From Fimbriimonadaceae bacterium (GTDB lineage Bacteria > Armatimonadota > Fimbriimonadia > Fimbriimonadales > Fimbriimonadaceae): DNA of 9,339 nt. Shown piece after piece: positions 1-6,386 of this stretch. Location of the stretch: NCBI GenBank assembly GCA_025451715.1, contig JANWJY010000120.1:1-9339 (forward strand), written 5' to 3'. The notes beneath the pieces were generated by a model, which saw only the letters and a program-made list of their open reading frames with translations, did no database searches and was not told the DNA's origin. Every line of letters begins with the position of its first letter. The stretch's first letter is position 1. Made by a program: the position numbers and the translations under genes.

Positions 1-92
1 AATTCTTGCACCGGGCCCCCCCCCCCCCCCCGGGGGGGGTCTCGTTTTTGGGGTTTGTGGGTTTTTGGGTGGGTCCCCGCTGGTGGGCGCCC
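1..92. other. Low-complexity, probably unreliable contig end
   Basis: The window opens with aattcttgcaccggg, then 16 C (16-31), 8 G (32-39) and a stretch made almost only of G and T. This composition is unlike the rest of the window and is typical of a poor read end. The first 15 bases also resemble the EcoRI-PstI-SmaI order of a common cloning polylinker (GAATTC-CTGCAG-CCCGGG), so leftover vector is possible. That reading is inference. Confidence 0.55.
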
Positions 93-434
93 CCCACGCC
101 CGAGTCCGAAACGTGGACGGACGGCCGCGCTCTGCGCCTCGTCACGACGGAGGACTATGTGAACATCGCATCCAAAGAGGCGAACCAAGACCTGCGCTGG
201 TTCTTTGAAGTGTACGTTCGCCAAGCGAAGCTGCCCGTGCTCAAGACCGAGGCGGTGGAGGGGGTTCTGCGGCTCGAATGGGTCACGACAGACAACCTGC
301 CTTTCCCGATGCCGATCGACGTGGTGGTCGACGGAAGGACCGTGAGAGTCGGAATGTCAGGGGGCCAAGGCTCGGTTAACTATTCTGGGGCCGAACCCGT
401 GATCGACCCCTACGGTTGGGTCCTCAGACAGTAA
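3..434 (+). CDS. M1 family aminopeptidase, C-terminal fragment (5' partial)
   Basis: This is the 3' end of a gene that enters from the left edge. From about base 96 the frame reads a typical end of an M1 (gluzincin) zinc aminopeptidase: a segment around VTTEDYVNIASKEANQDLRW, then FFEVYVRQAKLP, then a small beta-rich tail with LPFPMPIDVVVDG. M1 enzymes cleave N-terminal residues from peptides. The catalytic HExxH...E domain lies upstream and is not in the window, so activity cannot be judged. The TAA stop is at 432-434, 10 bases before the end of the convergent oxidoreductase gene. The frame stays open through bases 3-95, but that part is homopolymer-rich, reads as Pro/Gly/Trp/Phe-rich nonsense and should not be trusted. 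Family assignment rests on recognised sequence pattern only. Confidence 0.72.
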   Translation, partial: FLHRAPPPPPGGVSFLGFVGFWVGPRWWAPPTPESETWTDGRALRLVTTEDYVNIASKEANQDLRWFFEVYVRQAKLPVLKTEAVEGVLRLEWVTTDNLPFPMPIDVVVDGRTVRVGMSGGQGSVNYSGAEPVIDPYGWVLRQ

Positions 435-444
435 GCGGCGCCGC

Positions 445-1668
445 TCATCGGTTCAGCCCGAAAATGTCTGCGTCAGCACTGGGCCCCTTGAGAACGAGAT
501 CGACAAGAATCGGGGAAAGCATTGCGCTGCTCGCGATCCCGTTGCCGCCATAACCGAGCGCGAAGAGTGCACCGGGCAACCGGTTCACTCTTCCGATATA
601 GGGAAGGGAGTCGGGAGAGTTGACGAAGGTGCTCGCCCAGCGATCTGCGATCGATATTTCGAGGCTAGGGAGGTACTCCTCGAGTCTCTTCAAAAGCTCC
701 CGCGTCTTTCGGGCCATGAGGCGAGAGCGCTCGCCAGGAGAGTGGAACGACTTTCCTTCAAGGCCGACCATGACTCGATTGCCGAACGTGCTCAAGTATA
801 GGTAGTCCTTTGCATTTTCCAATACGTGGCACTTACCAAGCTTGCCCATTGACTTCAGGGGATGGCTGATGAAGCAGAAGTCGGTGCTCCGCTGAGACTT
901 CGTTTTTCCCAAGTACTTCTCGGACTCATAGCCGGTCGCAAAGATTGCGTGCTTGGCTCGGATCGTGGCCCCTTGCGCGCTCGATAGTGTGACTCCGTTT
1001 CTTGTCGATTCGAAGATCGTGACCTTCGTGCCTTCGTACGCTTGTAGACCGTTTCGCGCCCCTCTGCCGATGAGCCGGTGGGTCAGCTTGAAAGGGTCGA
1101 TCTGGGCAGCGTTGTCTGAAACGAGGCCGAGCTCGGCGGTGATTCCAAACCGAGCTTGCAGCGCGTGCCTGTCAACAAGCTCGACGCCCAAGCGATGGCG
1201 GTTTCTTAGACGAGACTCCTTCTTGAAGCTCTCGAAGTCAGCCTCGTCGTTCGTTATTCGGATCGATACCTTGTCCTCGTAGTCGCAGGGTTCTTCAAGT
1301 TCGTGGACGAGTTCTTTAATGCGTGAAGTGGCTTTGTAGCAAAGCTGGTACGCCCTGAGGGCCGGTTTCTCGCCGATCTGTTCAGCCAAGTCGGACAGCA
1401 TCGTGTCGAACTCGTAGCTGATGAGGGCTGTGCTCGCGCTGGTGCTTCCGGAGCCAAAGCGGCCTTTGTCCACCAAGACGGTGCTCAATCCAGCGGCCGT
1501 CATCCTATATGCGATGAGCGCGCCAGTTATGCCGCCGCCGATGACGACGACGTCACAGGACGAGTCGCCGGTCAATTCTGGGTACTTCTTGTGCACGTTC
1601 TTGCGCTCTGGCCAATACGGAGTGCCAGTCGTAAGTTTGGAGTCGGCGCTACTGAGAATCGTGCGCAT
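445..1668 (-). CDS. FAD-dependent oxidoreductase, DAO family
   Basis: The 407-residue product is a flavoenzyme of the D-amino-acid oxidase/glycine oxidase-like superfamily (DAO, PF01266). An N-terminal lead with PYWPERK...YPELTGD, as in OrdL/PuuB-like oxidases, precedes the dinucleotide-binding loop VVVIGGGITGALIAYR (about residues 40-55). An acidic residue closes the second strand (VLVDKG, D67), and a GSGSTSASTALI flavin-contact segment follows at 72-83. The C-terminal part has the usual DSLPYIGRV and LGYGGNGIASSAM motifs that close over the isoalloxazine. The substrate, probably an amine or amino acid, cannot be read from sequence. I chose the ATG at 1668. The frame is open to a GTG at 1797, but the extra 43 residues look non-native and would overlap the divergent gene. 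No Shine-Dalgarno is visible, while a CATAAT hexamer lies 7 nt upstream (see promoter entry). The gene converges with the peptidase gene, leaving 10 bases between. Confidence 0.88.
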   Translation of the reverse strand: MRTILSSADSKLTTGTPYWPERKNVHKKYPELTGDSSCDVVVIGGGITGALIAYRMTAAGLSTVLVDKGRFGSGSTSASTALISYEFDTMLSDLAEQIGEKPALRAYQLCYKATSRIKELVHELEEPCDYEDKVSIRITNDEADFESFKKESRLRNRHRLGVELVDRHALQARFGITAELGLVSDNAAQIDPFKLTHRLIGRGARNGLQAYEGTKVTIFESTRNGVTLSSAQGATIRAKHAIFATGYESEKYLGKTKSQRSTDFCFISHPLKSMGKLGKCHVLENAKDYLYLSTFGNRVMVGLEGKSFHSPGERSRLMARKTRELLKRLEEYLPSLEISIADRWASTFVNSPDSLPYIGRVNRLPGALFALGYGGNGIASSAMLSPILVDLVLKGPSADADIFGLNR

Positions 1669-1675
1669 CCGATGG

Positions 1676-1681
1676 ATTATG
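1676..1681 (-). promoter_or_regulatory. Candidate -10 element for leaderless start of the FAD oxidoreductase
   Basis: On the minus strand the hexamer CATAAT (5 of 6 matches to TATAAT) ends 7 nt before the ATG at 1668. Transcription would then start at about the first base of the start codon. No good -35 box is seen at normal spacing and no ribosome binding site is present. The assignment is by position and consensus only. Confidence 0.3.
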
Positions 1682-1790
1682 GTCTGAAGCAAGAGCGGGG
1701 AGCGGAGTGTCCTAGCGATGAGCGCTTCGTCCGTTTGACTGCGAGATTCTGAAATTTGGATCGGCAATGTGCCAATGTGACCGCGTACCC

Positions 1791-2552
1791 ATGGCACGGC
1801 GTTATAGCGACGAAGAGGCTTCTGCGATCCTGCGCCGTGCGATCGCGATCAGTGCCGAAAGGGAGGGTCAAGAGCCGGCGGCCGGCGCGAGCCTGGAGGA
1901 CCTCAAGAAGACCGCTTCCGAGCTGGGCATAGACGCCGAGAGCGTGCTCGCCGCGGCGGCGGAGGTGGAATCGGCCGGAGCTGAGCCAGGATTCGTGGAG
2001 CAGCTCCTCGGAGGGTCTACCAAGCTATCCCAAACCCGCTTCGTGAAAGGGCGGGTCTCCAAGGAAAACTGGCCCGTTATCCTCAACTGCCTGCGACGAG
2101 AGACCGGGCGGACCGGCGACCCGAAGGAGGTCGGCGGCATGTTCGAATGGCGTGCAAACGATGCACTGGACGATCTGCTTGTCTCGTTCGAGACAGAGGG
2201 CGAAGGCACGCGGATCCGCTTGGAGGGATCGCTGAAGGACCGGGCGATTCTGTCGTCCGCGCTGGGCGTGACCGGGGGGTTCATCACTGGCCTCGTCAAC
2301 CTCGGCCAAGTCGTCTGGCTCATCGCTCTTCCCGCGACGCTTGCACTGATGGTGCTTGGCGCGTTTGTCGGGAGGTGGCTGTTCCGCTCGCATCGCCGAG
2401 GGAGGGTCGAGCAATCGAAGAAGCTCTTGGACTCTATACAAGAAGTGATCGAGCATGGGGACGAAGGACTGCGTGGCCGGCTTGCTGTTGAGCCCGATGC
2501 TCGGCAGAATGAGGAGTCGTCGCAGGAGAGCGCGACGGAAGACAAGGTGTAA
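1791..2552 (+). CDS. Conserved hypothetical two-helix membrane protein
   Basis: The 253-residue product has three parts. The N-terminal helical module (about 1-60) begins MARRYSDEEASAILRRA and continues with a LEDLKKTASELGIDAESVLAAA helix pair. This module is a recurring cap in bacterial membrane proteins of unknown role. A middle soluble part (about 80-150) has a hydrophilic strand-rich pattern (FVKGRVSKENW, GGMFEWRAND, VSFETEGEGTRIRLEG). Two closely spaced hydrophobic segments follow at about 155-175 and 178-198. A basic stretch (RSHRRGR) and a charged tail end the protein, suggesting a cytoplasmic C terminus. Function is unknown. An in-frame ATG at 1767 would add 8 residues (MCQCDRVP). I prefer 1791 because the conserved-looking part starts there, but neither start has a clear Shine-Dalgarno. 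The gene is divergent from the FAD oxidoreductase. Confidence 0.7.
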   Translation: MARRYSDEEASAILRRAIAISAEREGQEPAAGASLEDLKKTASELGIDAESVLAAAAEVESAGAEPGFVEQLLGGSTKLSQTRFVKGRVSKENWPVILNCLRRETGRTGDPKEVGGMFEWRANDALDDLLVSFETEGEGTRIRLEGSLKDRAILSSALGVTGGFITGLVNLGQVVWLIALPATLALMVLGAFVGRWLFRSHRRGRVEQSKKLLDSIQEVIEHGDEGLRGRLAVEPDARQNEESSQESATEDKV

Positions 2553-2592
2553 GGAACCTTGTTCTCCGTTCCGCGTGTATCTCCCTGTATGG

Positions 2593-2820
2593 TGCGCCTT
2601 CGAACACCAACGCCGCGCTGGTCTTTCCCTCGCAGACTATCACGCGTTTGACGGACTTGTTGCCTTCCTGCGTCCCCGTGCCCTTCTGATGGAAACTCAG
2701 GGATCAGTAGCCTTCCCAAACTCCGTTGTGCTTCTCCACAATGCGAACGAAGTCGGGCCATGTTTCGGTGTCGGATGGATTAACTGTCAGATCATTCGAG
2801 TCAATGTTTTGGTTCTTCAT
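2593..2820 (-). pseudogene. Decayed N-terminal fragment of a GNAT-family acetyltransferase
   Basis: The minus strand starting at an ATG 8 bases after the hydrolase stop reads TETWPDFVRIVEKHNGVW then EGY, a TGA at 2706-2704, then SLSFHQKGTGTQEGNK, then VIVCEGKTSAALVFEGA in the same frame. This is the N-terminal pattern of a GNAT subfamily I recall as TWxxFxxLVExHNGVWGGCWCxxFH followed by NxxxKxxxVxEGxxxAALVFDG. The TGA replaces the Trp of the usual GGCWC motif, and its neighbours have also changed (EGY*S). After FEGA, near 2593, the similarity stops. The acetyl-CoA binding core, normally more than 80 further residues, is missing. The nonsense codon and the lost C-terminal part make this a relic, and it accounts for most of the 276-base gap between the flanking genes. 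The call rests on remembered family consensus. Confidence 0.62.
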
Positions 2821-2828
2821 GGTTGTGT

Positions 2829-5033
2829 CTAACGCGGGATCAGGGGCAATACGATATGGGACGCGCTCGCTCCACCGCAAATCAGCGTCTGCAAAGCAAC
2901 TTGCGTCTTCGTCTCAGTCGCGATGTTGCCGCCCGTGTTCGGATTGACATCGAAGCGCGGATAGCTGCTGCTCGAAACGTGGACGCGAAGCGCATGCCCC
3001 TTGCCGACCAGAATACTGGTCGGCCACATCGAGACCTCGATCCGCACTGGCCCCGACCCCGGGCTGTAAGACCTTCGCAAGATTCCTTCCGAAATTTTGT
3101 AGGCGCGACCGTTCGGGTGTACGTCCATCAGCGTGACGGTGAAGTCGGTACTTGGCGCAGTGCTTCGCACGTAAAGAACAGCGCGAACCGGGCCAGTGAA
3201 CTCTTGTTCTTTTCCAAATGGTGGCGTGAGAAACGCGAGAACGTCTTGTCGAGGAGCCAAATCTTGGGACCAAGGTCCGGATCGTGGCCCAAGCATCGCA
3301 CCGCCCCTACTCGGGACCGGGTGTTGAGGATCGAATCGGTATTGAATTGTCGTTGACGTAGCTGGGGTCTTGGTGACAAGGGAACGCGGGTTTTGAGAGG
3401 CATCGAAGTAGTAAGGTGTATACCGGGTCCTGGCCAGCGGCCACTCCAGTTCATCGCGCCATACGTTCTCACCCAAGACGTAGATCCTTACCGGGGGAAA
3501 TTCTGTCGCATCGAGATCACCCTTCAGGTAACGGTCAAACCAGGGAATCGAAGGCGCCAGGCTCTCCAATCGGTAATTCTCCGGGCGGTGGCCGTCCGGG
3601 AGCTTTGGTGATGATGCGTGAGTCCACGGCCCAATTATCAGATGCGATTTGGCGGCTGTCTCTCGAGAGGCTCGCGTCTTGATGTTAACGAAGTCCGAAA
3701 GCTGCGAAGGTAGAAAGGGATCGAACCAACCAGCCATCAAGAGCACCGGCGATTTTAGAGTGGCCCACCGGTTTTCTCCGTCGACGGCACGCCAATAGGC
3801 ATCACGCTTTGGATGCGACACCCAGTCGTTGAAGAACCCGATGTCGCGGCTGGCGCGGTCGTCAGTTTTGACGAGCGGGAATCTACCAAACCCCCTCTCC
3901 AGATCGCCCGACGCAACCGGGATATCCTCGGGCCCGTCGCTCATCATGGCCCAGTAAAGCGCGCTTTCCAGAGACAACGCGCCGCCCGTGTAGAGCATGT
4001 CGTAGAAACTGGCACTCGCAATCTGCACGAGAAAGGCCGATCGATCTGGGTCGACCTGATCGGCAAGGACCCATTGCGTGTATCCGAAATACGAGCCTCC
4101 CCACATACCTAGGCGCCCGTCGAACCATAACTGTTTCCTCAGCCACAAGAGCGTGTCGATACCGTCCTGGCGCTCCGTGACCAATGGGTAGAAGGTTCCG
4201 CCAGATTCATAACGGCCGCGAACGCCCTGAATCACGACGTTATATCCATGCTCAGCCCACATCCGACCGACCAGCGTGGCAGCTAGCCGGTTGACCAAGG
4301 TCTTCGAGTAAGAGAGGCGGACCAGGATCGTGGGCACACGCCCTGCGCGCCTCGGCCGATAGACATCGGCGACCAACTCCACGCCGTCCGATGCTTTGAA
4401 CCCGACGCTACGATCCACCTTCACCGCGTACTTGGGCGGACCGAAGCCGAGCTTTTTGCCCAGAACCGCCGGTGCAAGCAGGTACCCGACCCAGACGACG
4501 AGAGCCGCGACGACGGCTGCGATTCCTAAGAACCGAAAAAGCAGACGCCGCCGCGCGGGTTCGCTGTTTTGCAGATGATAACGGGCGACTGTAAGGACGA
4601 AAAGCGCTAGGACCCAATGCAAGAAGATCGGGATCGAAAGTCCGGTCCACCTCTCCTCGGGATAAAGGCTCATCCGCACGATATAGCGGAATATCATCAC
4701 GATCAAATACACAGAACCGAACCAGGTGAGCACTCTCCCAATTGCACGCGATGGCCGCGTGAACCACCCTTGGCCGCGCGCGAACTGTCCGCACACGGTG
4801 CCGAGGAGCGCGAGAATCAGGACTTGGGAGGTGAGAAGGAGCGGGTAAGGAATCGCGCCTGACATCCACTCCTCCATCGGCGGCAAGAATGGCGGTCCCC
4901 AGATCACCACGAATATCTGGCCGAGCACTCGCAGAAAAAACAAGCTGAGCAAGAACCCCAGCCAGGGGGCCAGGCGTTTCGTGGCTTGAGACCCTTTCGT
5001 AGGCGTGTCGGAAGTGGGATCACCGCGTGTCAA
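2829..5033 (-). CDS. CocE/NonD family alpha/beta hydrolase with N-terminal membrane domain
   Basis: The 734-residue product belongs to the X-Pro dipeptidyl-peptidase/cocaine-esterase group (peptidase S15-like). These are serine hydrolases acting on acyl esters, amides or peptides. The hydrolase domain begins near residue 205 (VGFKASDGVELVADVYRP). The nucleophile elbow is GGSYFG with Ser314, the acid is Asp438 in AGWFDPF, and the base is His472 in GPWTHAS, so the triad is complete. A beta-sandwich PepX_C-like domain fills about 495-730. The first ~190 residues are unlike ordinary CocE proteins: five hydrophobic segments at about 23-45, 61-83, 104-121, 134-150 and 166-188 suggest a membrane anchor or separate membrane module. 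The frame starts with TTG at 5033. I see no ATG upstream in frame, and the next Met (53) would delete the first helix. No strong ribosome binding site is present, while a CATACT hexamer ends 7 nt before the TTG. Substrate is unknown. Confidence 0.87.
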   Translation of the reverse strand: MTRGDPTSDTPTKGSQATKRLAPWLGFLLSLFFLRVLGQIFVVIWGPPFLPPMEEWMSGAIPYPLLLTSQVLILALLGTVCGQFARGQGWFTRPSRAIGRVLTWFGSVYLIVMIFRYIVRMSLYPEERWTGLSIPIFLHWVLALFVLTVARYHLQNSEPARRRLLFRFLGIAAVVAALVVWVGYLLAPAVLGKKLGFGPPKYAVKVDRSVGFKASDGVELVADVYRPRRAGRVPTILVRLSYSKTLVNRLAATLVGRMWAEHGYNVVIQGVRGRYESGGTFYPLVTERQDGIDTLLWLRKQLWFDGRLGMWGGSYFGYTQWVLADQVDPDRSAFLVQIASASFYDMLYTGGALSLESALYWAMMSDGPEDIPVASGDLERGFGRFPLVKTDDRASRDIGFFNDWVSHPKRDAYWRAVDGENRWATLKSPVLLMAGWFDPFLPSQLSDFVNIKTRASRETAAKSHLIIGPWTHASSPKLPDGHRPENYRLESLAPSIPWFDRYLKGDLDATEFPPVRIYVLGENVWRDELEWPLARTRYTPYYFDASQNPRSLVTKTPATSTTIQYRFDPQHPVPSRGGAMLGPRSGPWSQDLAPRQDVLAFLTPPFGKEQEFTGPVRAVLYVRSTAPSTDFTVTLMDVHPNGRAYKISEGILRRSYSPGSGPVRIEVSMWPTSILVGKGHALRVHVSSSSYPRFDVNPNTGGNIATETKTQVALQTLICGGASASHIVLPLIPR

Positions 5034-5040
5034 TGCCGGA

Positions 5041-5046
5041 AGTATG
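5041..5046 (-). promoter_or_regulatory. Candidate -10 element upstream of the CocE-like gene
   Basis: On the minus strand CATACT (4 of 6 matches to TATAAT) ends 7 nt before the TTG start at 5033, the same geometry as upstream of the FAD oxidoreductase gene. No -35 box is convincing. A GGAG lies 13 nt before the TTG, which is too far for a good Shine-Dalgarno. The 5034-5187 stretch between the two divergent genes holds nothing else I can name. Confidence 0.22.
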
Positions 5047-5187
5047 CTCCGTCGGTAGAGGGCAGTTGCGACACTTCTTCGACCAGCAGCTAGGAAATCA
5101 GTGCAAATTTGCTCGTTGGCGACCTACGGGTTGCTTCAAATAGACGCACCAGGAACGCCACCCCGCATTCCACTCGTATTTCCAGAT

Positions 5188-5730
5188 ATGTTGACCTTAT
5201 TTGTCGCGGTCGCGATAGGATTTCAGGATCGGCCATCACCCGAGTGGCAGCCGGTCCTGGATGCGCCGAAGAACCTCAGCCACGTCCTGACGATTCCGCC
5301 ACCCGCCACCGCCGGACAGAAGATGGAGATCAGAGGGAGGGTGCTCCGGTCCGATGGTCGCACGCCCGTGCCGGGAACGATCGTTTACTTCCACCACACA
5401 GACGGGCGAGGCATCTACCCGCGACCCACGAATTCGCGCCCGAGCGAATGGATCTACTGGCACGGCAGCGTGCGCGGTTGGCTAAAGTCAGACGCCGACG
5501 GGCGTTACGTGCTCAAGTCGACGCGCCCGGCCTCCTATCCAAACCGTCGGGAGGCTGCGCACATCCACGCCTATGGCCTGCCGCCCGGTTCGACCCGAGG
5601 CGTCACGTTTCCGGGAATCGTGTTCGCGGGCGATCCGTTCCTGACAGAGCGGGACACGGGCATCGTTCGATTGACTGCCGACAAGAACGGCGTGCTCCAA
5701 GGCAACTTTGATCTCGTCATTCCGCGGTGA
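5188..5730 (+). CDS. Intradiol ring-cleavage dioxygenase-like protein, probably exported
   Basis: The 180-residue product has the fold pattern of intradiol dioxygenases such as the protocatechuate 3,4-dioxygenase subunits, which open catechol rings using non-haem Fe(III). It has a G+VLRSDGRTPVPGTIVYFHHTD strand region, WLKSDADGRYVLKSTRP and AHIHAYG. All four iron ligands can be placed by analogy: Tyr77 (GIYPR), Tyr117 (ASYPN), His125 and His127. The Arg that usually precedes the first His by three (RPAHIH in PcaH) is Glu122 here, so classical protocatechuate activity is uncertain. The short hydrophobic N terminus MLTLFVAVAIGFQ may be a minimal signal peptide. I start at ATG 5188. A GTG at 5101 would add 29 residues that look non-native and would bury the signal. 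No Shine-Dalgarno is evident. No other catechol-pathway genes are nearby. It converges with the basic-protein gene, 34 bases apart. Confidence 0.8.
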   Translation: MLTLFVAVAIGFQDRPSPEWQPVLDAPKNLSHVLTIPPPATAGQKMEIRGRVLRSDGRTPVPGTIVYFHHTDGRGIYPRPTNSRPSEWIYWHGSVRGWLKSDADGRYVLKSTRPASYPNRREAAHIHAYGLPPGSTRGVTFPGIVFAGDPFLTERDTGIVRLTADKNGVLQGNFDLVIPR

Positions 5731-5764
5731 TGCGATCTAGCCTCTGACCAATTGCGACCGTAGA

Positions 5765-6229
5765 CTACTTGGACTTCTTCGCAGCGTTGTGCTTGCGGGT
5801 CGCCGCCGCCTTCCTTGCGCTCGCAGAGCGCTCTCTCGGTGTTCGGGCCTTCGCAGCTGCCTTGGCGTGCCGCGAGAGCGCAGTCTTCGATGCGGCGACG
5901 GTCGGTGCCTTCTTCAAGCTCTTTCTCGCTGCCATCGAGCGTTTCTTTGAGACCTTGTACTTCGGATTGTCGCCCACCTTGAGTTCGCGCTTCGCCCGCT
6001 TGCGGGTCTCTTCGTCATACTTGCCCTTCTTGGGCGGCGGCAGGTCCACGCCGGCGCGCCGGGCTTCAGAGAGCCCGATTGCAATCGCCTGTTTGGTGTT
6101 GGCTGCGCCGTGCTCCTTGTGGCGAATCTGCTCGAGCTCCAGCCGAACGAACTCGCCGGCCTGTTGGCTGGGGGTCTTGCCTTCGCGCTTCATCTTGGCG
6201 ACCAACTCTCGCTCTTTCTTCGTAGGCAT
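5765..6229 (-). CDS. DUF6496-like, histone H1-like basic protein
   Basis: The 154-residue product is rich in Lys, Arg and Ala. The N-terminal part begins MPTKKERELVAKMKREGKTP. The middle contains KQAIAIGLSEARRAG at about 46-60, the hallmark of the DUF6496 group of small proteins, followed by PPPKKGKYDEETRKRAK. The last ~65 residues form a low-complexity tail of Ala/Ser between basic residues (for example KAAAKARTPRERSASARKAA), as in bacterial histone H1-like proteins. A DNA- or RNA-binding, nucleoid or stress role is likely but not shown. The ATG at 6229 is well supported by AGGAG on the minus strand with 7 nt spacing. The stop is TAG. It is divergent from the kinase-like gene. Confidence 0.75.
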   Translation of the reverse strand: MPTKKERELVAKMKREGKTPSQQAGEFVRLELEQIRHKEHGAANTKQAIAIGLSEARRAGVDLPPPKKGKYDEETRKRAKRELKVGDNPKYKVSKKRSMAARKSLKKAPTVAASKTALSRHAKAAAKARTPRERSASARKAAATRKHNAAKKSK

Positions 6230-6236
6230 CGTGGTT

Positions 6237-6241
6237 CTCCT
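6237..6241 (-). promoter_or_regulatory. Shine-Dalgarno AGGAG for the basic protein
   Basis: The minus strand reads AGGAG, 7 nt before the ATG at 6229. It fixes the start of that gene and shows that this genome uses Shine-Dalgarno initiation for some genes but apparently not for several neighbours. Confidence 0.7.
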
Positions 6242-6336
6242 ACTTGTGAGTACGTCGATTCGCAGAACCCTGCCGCCAGGTCCCGTTTACTCCACGTGTG
6301 GGCGAACCCGGGAGGGTCCCAGACAATAGGAAGGCG

Positions 6337-6380
6337 TTGACAAGAGAGCAGAGAGCAGAGAGCAGAGAGAGTTACATACT
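6337..6380 (+). promoter_or_regulatory. Candidate promoter of the kinase-DinB unit with repeat in its spacer
   Basis: A perfect -35 consensus TTGACA lies at 6337-6342. A -10-like CATACT lies at 6375-6380, 6 nt before the ATG at 6387. The 32-base spacer is occupied by the heptamer array. That is far too long for a normal sigma-70 promoter, but losing two repeat units would make it 18. No Shine-Dalgarno is well placed: the GAGAG tract ends about 15 nt before the start. Confidence 0.28.
6344..6371 (+). repeat. Heptamer tandem repeat (GAGAGCA, about four units)
   Basis: Three perfect GAGAGCA units (6344-6350, 6351-6357, 6358-6364) are followed by a fourth, GAGAGAG (6365-6371). The array lies in the 157-base gap between the divergent basic-protein and kinase-like genes, 15 bases before the kinase start codon. 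Seven is not a multiple of three, but the array is non-coding here, so copy change would alter promoter geometry rather than reading frame. Confidence 0.9.
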
Positions 6381-6386
6381 GCAACG

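Noticed and set aside
1735..1763. Sigma-70 promoter for the two-helix membrane protein starting from TTGACT
   Set aside because: No acceptable -10 hexamer lies at 16-18 nt spacing.
445..1797. Longer 450-codon form of the FAD oxidoreductase from a GTG at 1797
   Set aside because: The extra 43 residues show no family pattern and would overlap the divergent membrane-protein gene. The ATG at 1668 fits the usual N-terminal lead of the family.
1868..2761. 297-codon minus-strand frame opposite the two-helix membrane protein
   Set aside because: Ser/Arg/Pro-rich composition typical of an antisense shadow, and no recognisable motif. The plus-strand frame has helices and a coherent topology.
5731..5764. 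Terminator between the convergent dioxygenase and basic-protein genes
   Set aside because: The 34 bases hold no inverted repeat with a T or A tract.
6344..6371. CRISPR-like or repeat-protein array
   Set aside because: Units are only 7 bp, contiguous without spacers, and lie outside any reading frame.
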